Below, piece by piece: positions 23,977 to 35,416 of a stretch of 64,000 nt of DNA. The notes under the pieces were generated by a model, which was given only the letters and a program-made list of their open reading frames with translations, was not told the origin of the DNA and ran no database searches. The stretch is from Trileptium ribeirensis (taxonomy: Eukaryota; Nematoda; Enoplea; Enoplida; Thoracostomopsidae), in assembly GCA_030248225.1 (NCBI GenBank), contig JASANE010012823.1:1-64000 (forward strand), given 5' to 3'. Each line of letters opens with the position of its first letter. Position 1 is the stretch's first letter. The position numbers and the translations under genes were made by a program.

Positions 23977-26900
23977 GTAAGTAAATTTTTTATCTAGTTC
24001 AGTTTGCTGCTATACCTTAGTATGCGCGAACTCATTATTTGTCATCATTCTAGCTCCGTAAATAACATTTAGCACAATAAAAAGGATGTGCTTCATAGAA
24101 ATTGCGGAATTTAATTTCTGTATGGATTTTTGGTCCATATGATTTGCTTAATTTTAGGCATCAAAATCGGACACGTAATTTTAAAATATTTATGTCACCG
24201 ACAAAATTATCAAACATTTACCAAAAAGTATTCAACATTCATTTCACAAATTTGTCACCGTTCCATTATAGAATTGTTAATAACTGCAACACTTTGAATA
24301 ATAATTATTGGCGTATTGTGTCATAGTGTATCGCTGCAACAAATGTTTCCCGGGCAAAAGTATTCGTTTACGTTAAACGCTGCCTATAAGCAGTAGTTTC
24401 AAACTTTCAAACACATTTCGCGCTTACTCTGTTTTGAGGACATTTTATACCCCATATTAACTTGATAAAACCTGAATGTTACCTTAATTTTCTAAACATT
24501 GTGCACTTTAGCGATAGGAGTTTTCTTCCAACTTTAAACAGCTGGCTTCAAACCCTAAGTCGCCAAGTTTTGGCTAACTTTAAGTACCTACACTCTGTTT
24601 TTCGGACAAAAAAACCAAGTTGGCGGCTTTTGGGCTAAATTTTGCCCAGTCTCCACAACTCTGACATCAGCTAGGTCTCCAGTGAAATGGTATGCTTTCG
24701 GAATACCAACAATGCAGAAATAGCTCGAATTTCGGCGTTATACTAAATAATTTGGTGTTAACTAAATATAAAATTAAATATGACCGCCCGCAAAAAATTA
24801 TTCGCTAAAATAGGACTGGTCGAAGTTGCACTATTGCTAACAATTTTTTCGTATTAGTTTCCAGCTACTATATCCATAAATCTCAGTGCTCACTCAGACA
24901 ATCGGTTTATATGCTAAATGCAAAGCTATGTATCGTAATATGTAAAAAAATTGATCTAACCCATTTTAGTAGTCTTACACAAATATATATTAGTAGATTC
25001 TCTTATCGCCAATATGGTGAATTCTGAATATTCAATATGTAATTTAGAGAGACGTGCACAGCTATAAGCCGCAAAATATCAGCCATGTTACTTGAATAAT
25101 TGAGAAGATATACTTGATTGTTGTGCAAGTACGTAGCGGATTTATTTCACTACAAAATGAGACCAGAAACACCTATATTGCGCAAGATGTTAATGAGATA
25201 CCATATTCATGTATTTTGGTTCCAATGGAACCACGAAAACCTTTTTGACCAAACATTGCAGAGTAAATAATGACAATAACAACACAGAATATATTGCTTT
25301 ACACAATGATACCAAAAACATCAACATCTCTAATGATTGTGGAGATATTACCATATTCGTGTATTTTGGGTCCCATGGGCCCATTTTAGAACCCGTTTTT
25401 CCCATTTTCTGCATACTAGAAGAACCTCGTTGCAAAGTATTACATACAGTATTATAGAGCCTTGTTGGCTCTAAAAATGAACCAAAGTGGATTCAGATAT
25501 CTACATCGGTTGTGGAGGTTACATTAAGTAAAGTGATTTTTGGGCCCCAGCTTTACCATAACCGAGTGCAGTCCGATTTTTCGCGGGGGAAGATGTTGGA
25601 ATCGGGTTTTCTGCGTAGCTTAAGGGCATAAATATAGATTTCAAGCTGCCAAATCAGCTACCTTGTATCAATCCGTCCGGCCAAAGTGGAGTTTTGCGTG
25701 TCACACTAAAAACGCTACAAACAGACGTCGCCAAATTTCACAGTCCTGATCAATGGGAATTCTTCGTTAAAACTCAGAGTTCAATAATTGAATAGACAAA
25801 ATTAAAAAATACGATGTTGCGTATGTAATAAATAATAATGAAATAAAGTACGCAATGTAGCCCAATATCTGATCACTAATGCTTTTCAGTATTCTTTATT
25901 GTGCTCCGAATATTTTTATAAATTATATATTACTGAATACTGACTTGAACAGAATACGACATGAAACCTTATTTATGCTCAACTATTAAGAGACATATCC
26001 CAAACGTTTTTGTTTCAGCGATTTTGATGGTTTATCCGATAACAAGAGTTATAACGATATTCTGTTCATATTGGTCTGCACATAAATTTGATAAGCAGTT
26101 ATTTATCTTCACGACGTGAACATTTTGCTACACGGTAACTTTGTATTGTATTATTGTTTTATCTATGTTATAGGTACAATCTATACCTAGGCGATCAACG
26201 GAAAGCTTTCAAACTGAAAGGTTCTGGCGCCAAGTTTTCCGAAATGATGCAAACTGTTGGCAGTGGATGGAGTCAGATGGATCCAGAGCAGAAGAAGGTG
26301 ATCTACACAAAGTCTTATTAATAATACTTGGTGTAGCTTCAAATTTTTGATGTTTAGCAGCAAAAACTAATTATTATTGATATACATTTTTAATATTTGT
26401 TTTAAATTTAACTTTTTCGCTTCTGGAGGAATGTTGGCAGACGGGTTTTGGCTTGGTTTGTTTCCAATTAGGCTCGACAGTTAGGGTACTTAGCGCCTCG
26501 TTTTTACTCATGCATTCATTTTTTGTATAATATCACTGAACTACAGTGCGGTTTGTTGATCAATGGGACTTCAAACTTTCCTCATACATGTGTTGTATGT
26601 ATTTTACACATATGAGAATTTATTAATATAAAACCTGAATATTATTGTAAATCAATTCTGAGCGTGATGAGTGAAACGAGCAAAGGTGAAATATGACAAT
26701 GTCGGTTATTGGGACGGACAGGACAATATCTCCTCATAGCTATATAATGTGTTATTGGTCGCATTTTGTAGAACAATCTATCTTTTATATATTTGCACAT
26801 TGTAAGTCGAAATGCACAGTAAGTGTTTATGTTGCTTCATCTGTCCAATCAACATGGTAGCTATTCGGCTCGTTTTGTAAGTTGATACTGAATATAGCTG

Positions 26901-29900
26901 TGTATGTCTCGCTAAATTACATACTGAACACTCAGAATTCACCAACTATGGGATAAGACAAGCTATTAGTAAAAATTATGAAGATACATATTGCTTAAAA
27001 ATGCCAGATCATATTTTGACATACTTTTACATTCGTTCAAGCATTTTCAACCTATAAAACAATGTTTTAGCGTTAGACCTAGTGATAATTAATGTTTAGA
27101 AACATTTTGCATACAGAAAGCACAAACTTAGAGACAATAAATTTATGATTTAGGTGAACATAGTATGTCGGGCGAAGGGGACGAACATGGGAGAAAATTT
27201 TACGGAAATCGGGCATTTGAAAAGGGGGTCTCCTCCTGACACTATAAACACGCCAGTATTTTATTTTCAATAATGCAATCGAAACAGTGATAAAATTTCG
27301 GAATGGGCAAAGAAATTCTGACACTAAAAGATCACGACCCTGTCTGTGAAATGAATAAATAAACCTTGAATAACGTTAAGTATGATGCTTTATAACATCT
27401 ATTGGAACTAATTCAAGTCAACGGTATGCCATTAGCAAACATTTTTGCGTATTAGTAGTAGACGGTGATGCATAAGAAGATTCCACCAACAATGTAAAGG
27501 TAAATAAATTTGTTTTGTTCAAACCTAATATTGAACAAACTTTTAGTATTTAAGTAATCTGACTTGGCAAGCGTGAGATTTAGTTTTGCATACTTGGTTT
27601 TTTGGCCTCTGAAGCTGGTGGCCAGAAACCCGTGTATCAGTTCCGACCACTAACAAGAGTGGAGAGGCTGTAATTAGAGGTCAAGTTCAAAGCTTTTGCA
27701 AACAACGAAAATTTTGGCAAAATTAGTGAAAATTTACATAATTTTTGCAAAAATTTGGAAAAACTGTCATAAATAATGGAAAGAGAAAATTGTGGTAGTC
27801 TGAAGCGAAATTTTTAAAGGTTACGGGGCGTGTATCTTAGGGGTAACGGGGAAACAGTTTGGTTTGGGTCCCTTCCCCCTAAAATAGCCCGGTGTGTGAG
27901 ATTTGTATGGAAGCCTTGTTCTGGATGTTGGATTACGTTTTGTGTCATTTTTGTTTAGATCTATCAGGACAAAGCTGACGCAGAGCGTGAGCGTTACGCT
28001 CAGCAAATTCGTCAACTTCGCTCCGATCCCGATTACATTAAATTTATGGAGGCTAAATACAATCGGTCGGCAGTGGTAGTAACAGCAGCGCCTGTATCTG
28101 TTGAGAATCAACATTATCGGCAACAATTACCCACAACATCAGATGGTCACACGCGAAACATCTGCTCAGCTAATCTGTCTTGCGGGCCAACATCGCATGA
28201 CATGTCGCCGGAAGCTGTAATTGAGGTTCGTTTTTAGATCAGTTGAATTGTGCTTTGCAAATTATTAATCCTACACGCGCATGCATGCAATAAATCATTG
28301 AACAGGCAGTAAAATGCTTTTGCAAGTACACGATAATACAGTACTCTTCACAATTTGACTGCCGCTTTACGAGCAAACAGGCAACGAGTGAACAAAAACC
28401 GAATTGTAAGATTTCAAAATATAATTTTTTCTTACGAGCGAGCAGCGGTAAATTGTGGCGAGTATTGTATATGCATACCCACCCAACTGCCTTTAAACAC
28501 ACGCCAGTATATACTCAACCCACAGACCCAAACGCATGCGCCTCCAAATATGTTTACATGCATTTTCGCTCTAGTACGTATGTGCGCTTTTTGCTAGTTA
28601 CATTTGTCCGTGTTTGAGCGGAGCGAGGCGAAACCAAGCGAAGCGTTTTTATTTTCTGTCTGGGAGCAAAAAGTCGATGTCCGTTCGTCTTTCATAGATC
28701 TCAAGAACCACTGAACCGATCTTAAAAAACTTTTTTTTGTTTGAAAGCCTATCATGTCAGAGTGTGCACCTGATATTTGGGATTAAAAAATTTTGAGTGG
28801 TTAATTAGTAATTAGCTAATTAATTAAGCTTATGCAGCTAAAATAGAGAATTTTGCTATATTTGTGTTATTTATTGAAATAGAATCGTTTCGATCAAACC
28901 ATTATAGGGTTTTTTGGGTCGAAGAATTCAAATATAATATTTTTACCAGTGATAAAGCCCTGTGCAATGTAGTTATTTGAAGAACATAAAATTGAGTACA
29001 TTCGTAATGCCACAGCCCAAGCTCTGCTCACAAATGTAGTTCCACTACCGACTAGTTGTATTTGTATGTAGTGGGGTAGGAGCATTAGTGGATTTTCGGT
29101 ATTGCTGAACAGGATGAAATCAAGGTTTTTGTGTTGTATGTGTGCATCCAGTACAACGCTACTTTTCGTCTAAAATGTGATAAGTGGTCTTTGAAATTGA
29201 TCTAAAGTGTACTTTTTTTAATATTTATAAAAAATTCAACACGCGCAGGACCATTTCGCCATATAACTTTGTGAAGTTTGCCGCCAAATAGCAATATTTG
29301 TAACAACCTTTTTAACGTTGCATTTTGGCCTGCCCATCCTCTGAAATTGTTCCTCGTCGGATTCTAAAGGACCTACCCTCTCTCCCAGCTGAGAAAGGTC
29401 CAGATAAATCCCAGGGTGACTTCTTCGTCTTTAACATTGTGTTAACAAGGTAACGCATGGTTATACTGAAGTTAAAACCTGTGTTTTATCACATTTTCTC
29501 AAATATAGCACACCTATTCCGGAAGTCGAAATTGCAGTAATTTTCTTTCAGCGCCTCAGAAGCCACTATTTTCACGGTCTTTACGAAACAAATAACTACC
29601 GTATGTCTAGAAAATTGCGTGGAAACGGAAAAAATTGTTTAGTCTGCTACCAATGCGTGGCGTCACGTGTACATTCAACGTTGCGCATTTCACACAGATA
29701 TGCATAGTTAATTAAACGCATTTTATGTTGCGCATCTGCCGAAAAAATCTCTAGCCATGCCGTGTTTATCGATAATGCAATAATTATAGTTGAAATTTTT
29801 TATGGCTTGATGAGATTCTTCAAAGTTCCAGAAATTCAGTAAAATAGTTTGAATACATTAGGATAGTGTAACGACTAATTTCTTCCTTAGTTCATTTCAA

Positions 29901-32900
29901 TATTTATATGCCAAAGTTTCCGTTTTGTTTAAAATACACAGTGCCGATTCCAGTTACCCTCTGGCACAGCTATTATATATATGTAGGTATATAATTCGAA
30001 TGATGCTAGTCATTCAACACTGTTGGTAAGTTTAGTGTAAGCTGTGAAACTTCTAATGTAAGGTATCTTTGATAAACGGATTTTAATGCAGCTTCAAAAT
30101 TATTTATAATTTAAATTAATAAGTACTTTTCTTGTTAGCATGTTTCTGAGTTCTTTAAACTGACGTCTATTTTTCAAACTATTTTGTTTAATTTTCTGTT
30201 TGAAATATAGATATTTCCGATGTAAAATACCTTTTCACGTGCGTTTCTGCACAGCTAATTTTTACTTTTTCTTAAAGCCGCTGTTAGCCACTACCGGATT
30301 GCATATTGTATTAGGGTTACCGGCCATTTACAGTACGAGGTCTCGTTACTGCGGCAGAAACTATCTACACCGACTACAGTCTAACTACGACAATTCCTAA
30401 TTCCTGCCGTGGTAGTTTCGCTTTAGAACATTTTTCTATTATGACTACATGCGGCACCAAAATTAACCACTTCCCTGAATATTTTCCGGAGCGATCCATG
30501 TTGCAATAAAAACGAAAATACAAATTTATATGCATAACATAAACGAGTGAAAATGGATCGGGAGTTTTTGCTTATATCTTATCGTTGCCAAACAGAAGAC
30601 GAACTACCCATCTTTTCGTGCCGAAATTTCAATTTCTTTGGATCCCTCCAAGTACTGGTTTTTTCACTTGGGCCGAATTTGTTGGTGAACCTCTTGATTT
30701 CCATCTTGTATTGAAACTACATTTTCTTGAAATGCATTGGAATTGTTTTTATTGCAACATTATCAATCCGGAAATATTCAGGGAAGTGGTTTATTTTACG
30801 TCCCGCTTGTAATAGCACAAGCTGGCCTGTCCAAAGCCCTCCGAAAAGTGTGGGCATGTTCATTCTCGGGGGAAAATTAAAAGTGTGGGGATAAATTTTA
30901 CCTAAAAATACTAAATATTAATATATTTTCATGCATTTTTACTACCGTGAATGTATTTTCAAGCTAAAACCTATATTTTAGCATTATAAATAGTGGTAAT
31001 TAATGTTTAAAGACAATTAGCAAACAAAAACATAAAGTTTCAGACATAAAAATTTTTGGAATTAGATGAACATGGTGGGTTTCGGCCGAGTGGAGGGGAC
31101 GGACATGGGGGAAAATCTCACGAACATGGGGCGTCCCACCCCTCTCCCTACGGTGGACAGGCCAGTAAGCTTTTGCTTATATCTTCTCATTGCCAAACAG
31201 AAGTCGAACTACCCATCTTTTCGTGCCGAAATTTCAAATTGTGCGGATCCCGCCATACACTACTTCATTCCCAATGAAGTTACATTTTCTTGAAATTTAC
31301 GTTGTAAAACATAATTTAATATTTTTAAGCAGTTTGGATCGCACCACTTGGTCAGTATTAATGGGTAAATATGTTAATTTTAGCAAATCAATCGAAAATC
31401 AATCAATGAAACGGACAACGATGAGTTGTATTGCTCAGCATGTGACGTGTACTTTGTCAGTTGGAATAATAAACAAATACATTTTCGAAGCAAGATTCAT
31501 CACGATAAAGTTTGCGGTATGTGTTAGTTTCGACGGGCCATAGCTATTATTTTTGCATATATTTGTCTTGCAAAGCGGCACCATGTTATGTGACCTTAAG
31601 CCCTGAAACCAGTTCAAGCAAGCTACCCCCGTATAACGAATTAAGAGCATCTGCAGCAAAAAAAGAGCTTAGACTTCGATACGGCGCATGAACTCAGCCA
31701 GGTTGGGGCAATTGTTAAATTTGAAACATCATAACACAGATCGGTGGCCTGTACTATTGTGTTTCCATTGTCGCTGCAATATTTACATACTTTTACCGTT
31801 TTTCTTACAAAATTTGTACTGTTGACGAGCTTAGCCGCCTCTGAGTGAATTGCACTTTGAAGGTCGGTGACAATTTGGGCTGTCTTATGCAAGAGTAAAT
31901 TTAAGATGCGCCTCCAACCATTCTCTTTTGACACCATGTACAAAACTTTGTTAGCGAACAAAACTCGAATTTCAATAGCCGTATCCAATTTCGACATTTT
32001 TCTGTTCCATAACGCCATTAGCGAATGCATTTCGGCCCCTGTACATTAAAACCAATGTGTTCGCGAACATTTTCAAATTATAATGTATGGAATATGAAAC
32101 GAACAAATTTCTGTTCTTTAACGTAAAAATGAAATTTGTGTTCAGTGAACAACTAAATATCAATCGCCTTTGTCAAAAGAGGATGGTAATGGGCGCAGCT
32201 TAAGTTTACTTCTGCATTAGAATCACAGTAATTGTATTTCTATAATTGTCGCTGAAACTGTTCGATGGTGTTTTTCCTGCTTATCCTTATAAGATTTGTA
32301 CTGTTGCCAAGCTTTGTAGGATATTGTCTTTGCTTGCGTTGACATTCCATAGGTACCTCAGGGATTTTTGTTCATTTTACTCAGTGCTTAATTTACGTTT
32401 TTCTTAAAAATACAAGTGCCTATAGTTCTGCTGAAAATGCGCAATTTTTTCAACACAAGTACAACTAAACCACATATTTGTGAAACTCATTTTATTAATA
32501 CAATATCTTTCTAAAATATACTCCGTTAACTGCTATGTGTATTTTTACCCTTTATGCATTAGATGACACTGTAAAGATATATAGTTATAACAACCAGAAG
32601 ATGGCGGCCAAAAATTATTGAGGATCGTTTTTTATTTTCTCATTGTGCTTGCTGTCTTTGTTCTGCCATCTTTTAGCTTACAATTCAAATGTGTATTTTA
32701 CGTTTCTCTCCCAAAAAATGTGTAACATGTCTTGGGACATGCAAAAATAAGTACGCCAAAATATGCGAAAAAAACCTGGTCACCTCTGAGTGAATTTCAG
32801 TTTAAAGGTAATGTTAAGTAATATTGGGGTGTTTGATTTAGATAATTTATGCTCAACACACAATCTTTAAAATCAAATATTTTGTAGTACTTCGGGGTGT

Positions 32901-34329
32901 TAAGAGGTGTGTCTAGCGAGTTTTGAGTCATTTTAAGTTCAGGCCTCTAAAATTTAATCGTTATTTTTATCTTTTACAGCCGATCTGAAAGAATTCGCCA
33001 AATGGAAATCGGCCAATCCGATTAGCGGTGAGGATTTCGACAACGTTAATAACTATCCAACAAGTCCAGCACTAACGGTTACAACAACGACAAACGATTC
33101 GCTATTTGATGGCGCTGGAACGAGCTCCCCTCGTACCTTGCATGATTGTAGCATGGACGACGGAGAAACCTGCTGCGTTGACCAAGGGAACACGGCTGAC
33201 CCAGACTACCATCTCAGGATAGATACAGATAAGATCGGGGAAAAGATTTCCAACAGATTTCAGGGTCAGTAGATAGCTTATCATTTTTGGAAATATTTTG
33301 ATTACTTGTAGATGACATGGGTTAGACTAGCTATATGCTCTTTCTGGTTGGTGTGAACTGCATGTAACGGATTTAACCTTAAAGTTATACTGTGGTTATA
33401 TTAATGTAAAGTTTCAATGATAAAGTTAATTATTTTTATTAGTTTTTCAATTTTCGCATACCTTACCTGCAATAATTAAGACTCAATATGCTCAACGTGA
33501 ATGTAATCTTTAGGAGTGGTGTTGTTGAAATTGAATTAGCGTAGCGGATTTTCCACCGATAAGCGCTGGGGGGTGGGGTAGGGAACATTTATTTTTTGTC
33601 TGTCGGTGTTATTCTTAACTGATCACGGGATGTTTGGTTTCCTACAAAATTTTTGTTCGATAGCAAAAAATGATGACGTATGCATTTTATAAGAGCTATG
33701 ACCTGACCTTGCGGGTCAAAATCGCAAACAAACTGGTTGAAGTGTTCTTAGCCAAATCAGCATCACCGCATAGCCTCTTAGCATTGGATCCAGACTGACC
33801 CCGTACCAAAACGCTTTACTTAACATTTATAAATGTCCCACTAAGTTGGTTGCTGCATTTATATACAACTATACTCTCATGCTTGCCCTACAGCTTAATA
33901 CTTGCAATCCAAAATATTGCAATAACCCTGCCACTGAAGGTAAAACTGAAACGATGATGATATTGTTTGTTATTTTCAGTTCGCGAGCGCGAAATTGCTT
34001 CTCTCGGTGCACAATGTGATCTATTGGAGCGTGCAAAAGCGAAACAGACTGCAACGCTAGATGTACTATCCCGACGACAGTCCGAACTTGGCTCAAGTCG
34101 TGCGATCTTTCATCAATGTCGTGCTAAGCTTGGACAGCAGTTGACTGCATTGAATTCGGTGCATCATCTATTTTATCCACCGGCCACATACTCTACGCAT
34201 CAGTATCATCAACAACCAAATGGGCTTTGTATTTCGTTAGAAGATATGAACGGATACTGTAGTAATTCGCAACCGGGCTTTGATGTGAATAAGTCACCGT
34301 CGTCGGTTGCACCGTTTGATATTATGTAG
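23603..34329 (+). CDS. HMG20A/HMG20B-like HMG-box protein, 5' end missing (gene span)
   Basis: Five exons (23603-23976, 26174-26297, 27959-28225 or 28229, 32980-33264, 33980-34329) encode a Ser/Thr-rich basic N-terminal region, an HMG box, an acidic polar middle and a C-terminal coiled coil ending at TAG 34327. HMG20A and HMG20B are non-sequence-specific DNA-bending nuclear proteins linked to the LSD1-CoREST repressor. The same order (KPKRKG-like basic patch, box with FxEM and GxxWSxMxP, then a coiled coil starting VREREIASL) fits that family better than SMARCE1, which also has a box followed by a coil. No initiator ATG was found, so at least one upstream exon is missing. Junctions are phase 2, 0, uncertain and 1. 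Confidence 0.7.
24995..25560 (+). repeat. Inverted-repeat family, arm 3
   Basis: It lies in the intron before the HMG-box exon. It has the same order as arm 1: GGTGAATTCTGAATATTCAA, CAGCTATA, AAAATGAGACCAGAAACACC, GTGTATTTTGG. In reverse complement it matches arm 4 (26640-26965) on the far side of that exon. Confidence 0.6.
26174..26297 (+). CDS. HMG20-like gene, HMG-box exon (first half of box)
   Basis: Acceptor TTATAG at 26173 and donor AAG|GTGATC. The split Ala codon and 41 codons read YNLYLGDQRKAFKLK, FSEMMQTVGSGWSQM and DPEQKK. These are HMG-box helix 1 and helix 2, with the conserved Trp of helix 2. Together with PRPPKTA from the previous exon this fits the Pro-x-x-x-x-Y/F start of the box. 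The exon lies between repeat arms 3 and 4. Confidence 0.85.
26640..26965 (-). repeat. Inverted-repeat family, arm 4
   Basis: Reverse-complement partner of arm 3 (GAGCGTGATGAGTGAAACGA, CATACTGAACACTCAGAATT, ACCAACTATGGGATAAGACA). It sits 340 bp downstream of the HMG-box exon. Confidence 0.6.
27140..27260 (+). repeat. Dispersed GAACATG/GGGGACG repeat
   Basis: Shares GGGGACGAACATGGGAGAAAA and neighbouring words with 31070-31165. A related GGGCATGTTCATTC block is near 30850. Class unknown. Confidence 0.4.
27690..27890. repeat. AATTTTGGCAAAATT array next to GGGGTAACGGGG block
   Basis: Another copy of the short-period array, here in reverse orientation, immediately followed by CTTAGGGGTAACGGGGAAAC. 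The same pairing of motifs occurs in the palindrome arms. It lies 70 bp upstream of the next HMG-gene exon. Confidence 0.5.
27959..28225 (+). CDS. HMG20-like gene, exon (helix 3 of HMG box, linker)
   Basis: Acceptor TTTGTTTAG at 27958. Codons read IYQDKADAERERYAQQIRQ, then LRSDPDYIKFMEAKYNRS, which completes helix 3 and the box extension. A Ser/Thr/His-rich linker follows. The natural donor GAG|GTTCGT (after 28225) leaves phase 0, which does not fit the next exon. A donor at 28229 (C|GTTTTT) would give phase 1 and join in frame as Glu-Val-Pro-Asp-Leu. Confidence 0.85.
28338..28470. mobile_element. Small MITE, copy 2
   Basis: About 130 bp with inverted ends: AGTACTCTTCACAATTTGAC with GCCGCTTTACGAGC, and CGAGCAGCGG with TAAATTGTGGCGAGTATTG. 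Non-coding, in the HMG-gene intron. Confidence 0.65.
28620..28880 (+). mobile_element. Dispersed ~290-bp repeat, copy 2
   Basis: Partner of 17690-17980 in opposite orientation. It contains CGAAGCGTTTTTATTTTCTG, TCTCAAGAACCACTGAACCG and GTTAATTAGTAATTAGC. Type unknown. Confidence 0.6.
28881..30460. other. Intron sequence, nothing recognised
   Basis: AT-rich unique DNA inside the long HMG-gene intron (28226-32979). Short ORFs such as 30200-30400 are not bounded by convincing splice sites. An unseen small exon is possible here because the flanking exon phases do not match simply. Confidence 0.4.
30468..30795. mobile_element. MITE-like inverted repeat element
   Basis: The 30468-30518 segment (ACCACTTCCCTGAATATTTT, then TGTTGCAATAAAAACGA) is repeated in reverse complement at 30744-30795. 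They enclose about 225 bp whose core (GCTTATATCTTATCGTTGCC, AACTACCCATCTTTTCGTGC) recurs at 31165-31303. Confidence 0.6.
31165..31303 (+). repeat. Partial copy of the 30545-30740 segment
   Basis: Direct repeat sharing CTTTTGCTTATATCTTCTCA, CCATCTTTTCGTGCCGAAAT and ACATTTTCTTGAAAT, with a deletion relative to the first copy. Confidence 0.6.
31640..32400 (-). repeat. Dispersed repeat region with decayed minus-strand ORF
   Basis: Blocks recur within 1 kb: AAAATTTGTACTGTTGACGAG against AAGATTTGTACTGTTGCCAAG near 32290, and CCTCTGAGTGAATT near 31845 and 32782. A 129-codon minus-strand frame (32030-31641) runs across a MITE end and into this repeat, so I read it as chance or transposon debris. Confidence 0.35.
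31892..32211 (-). mobile_element. MITE, GAGTAAACTTAAG family, copy 2
   Basis: Reverse-oriented relative of 18000-18312. The ends are AGAGTAAATTTAAGATGCGCC and GAGGATGG with GCGCAGCTTAAGTTTACT. A TGCA repeat flanks both sides and could be a target duplication. Confidence 0.7.
32400..32979. other. Intron sequence, nothing recognised
   Basis: AT-rich end of the HMG-gene intron. Apart from a short CCTCTGAGTGAATTTCAG repeat word near 32782 no structure was seen. Confidence 0.4.
32980..33264 (+). CDS. HMG20-like gene, exon (acidic polar middle)
   Basis: Acceptor TTTTACAG at 32979 and donor CAGG|GTCAGT. The frame that joins the next exon is open for 94 codons, starting DLKEFAKWKSANPISGEDF, with Thr/Ser-rich and Asp-rich stretches and ending KIGEKISNRFQ. 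Read in phase 0 from the previous exon the third codon would be TGA, so an alternative donor or an extra small exon is needed. Coding character is supported by the open frame and the good phase-1 join downstream. Confidence 0.7.
33265..33979. other. HMG-gene intron, nothing recognised
   Basis: Unique AT-rich intron sequence between the acidic exon and the last exon. No repeat or coding signal seen. Confidence 0.4.
33980..34329 (+). CDS. HMG20-like gene, last exon (coiled coil, stop)
   Basis: Acceptor TTATTTTCAG at 33979. The split Val codon is followed by REREIASLGAQCDLLER, a heptad-like coil to about residue 58 (KLGQQLTALNSV). Then comes a Tyr/His/Gln-rich tail and the motif GLCISLEDMNGYC. 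HMG20 proteins carry a similar AREAEL-type coil and a short TxDxYMxRL motif, so the architecture matches. Stop TAG at 34327-34329. An AATAAA lies 43 bp later at 34373. Confidence 0.85.
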
Positions 34330-35120
34330 AGTAATGCCAAAAATGACTATCGCTTGGTCGCCACTCGCTCGAAATAAATTTGTTCTAAAAATAGAATTTA
34401 TTATTAAAATTGTTTCGAATTCTCACGCAATCCACTCGCTCGCTCGAAATGCCACGGTCATTTCTGGCGCGTTCGGTAGGTTTGTTGGAAGAATAGTTTT
34501 TCAAAGAGTCGTTTATGGAGGGGTGTGGCACACAACCATGTCTTACATTACAGCAACGGATGTTGTTAGGTAATAGTTCTGGGGCTAGGCTAAGAAATCC
34601 ATACCTATGTTGCGACGTTGCCGTCGAGTAATGTCGCTAAATGTACGCCGTTTCCAATGATTGTAGCACTAAATATCATTATACAACTTGGGCGACTGTG
34701 TTTAGCCGATGTTGTTTTTTTTTGGATTTCCAGTTGCGTACCGTGCTCGAAATTTGTGACAATGTTCCCAACTATTGGAACGTCATTATTAATGCAATTT
34801 TCTTAGTTACATTTGCTATTGTAGGTCAGATTTAATCATGTGTTCGTCGCATCTGCATCTTTTCTGGTTGACTCCGAGAGCTATTTACCCGGGATTTCGC
34901 TGGGCCCAAAATTTTATTTGGCTCTCGGGGTTTGGACCGGCCCCCGACGTTGTGAGGATAGAAAATTTAATACCAAAAAGTACTCTAGTTAGTGTATTCG
35001 CATTATTACATATGCATACATTGCATATTATGTTTAATGTTACGGTAAGTACGATAGAATACATGCCGAATAAAGGAAACCTACAAGCTATAACACACAA
35101 TTATAGCCAAATCCAATTAC
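34330..35120. other. Region after the HMG-gene stop (probable 3' UTR)
   Basis: T-rich, with no coding signal. The direct repeat CCACTCGCTCGAAAT near 34361 and 34431 is the only structure noticed. Candidate polyadenylation signals are AATAAA at 34373 and, farther away, 35750 and 44128. The true 3' end is unknown. Confidence 0.45.
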
Positions 35121-35130
35121 AAAAACAGGT

Positions 35131-35416
35131 GAGCTGAAAAAATGTCCAGAAATTTCGATAGTATAGATCTCGTGGGAGGGGGTGGTTAAAATCTAGCGGA
35201 CTTCGAACGCGGTTATGGAATGGGCGAGGTGTAGGGTGGCCTCCACGCGGCCGATCACCTGTAAAAGTCGGGTGGTTGAAAAAATTGTCCGGAAATTTGG
35301 AGGGTAAAAATCTTGGGGCACGGGGCTGCTTACAATCCAGCGGTTTGCGAACGGGGTTAGGTGATGAGCGCGGCGAAGTGTGGGGTGGCCTCCCCACAGC
35401 CGATCATCTGTAGAAA
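35131..35416 (+). repeat. GC-rich tandem duplication (2 x ~145 bp)
   Basis: Two diverged units share GGTTGAAAAAATTGTCCGG, ATCTAGCGG or ATCCAGCGG, GGGTGGCCTCC and GCCGATCACCTGTA. Markedly more GC-rich than its surroundings. Non-coding. Confidence 0.7.

Noticed and set aside
31641..32030. 129-codon minus-strand ORF
   Set aside because: It crosses a MITE boundary and repeated blocks found again within 1 kb. No family recognised.
23603..34329. HMG gene as SMARCE1 (BAF57)
   Set aside because: SMARCE1 also has an HMG box followed by a coil, but the box (GxxWSxMxPxxK) and the VREREIASL-type coil with a short C-terminal motif fit HMG20 better. A profile search could still overturn this.
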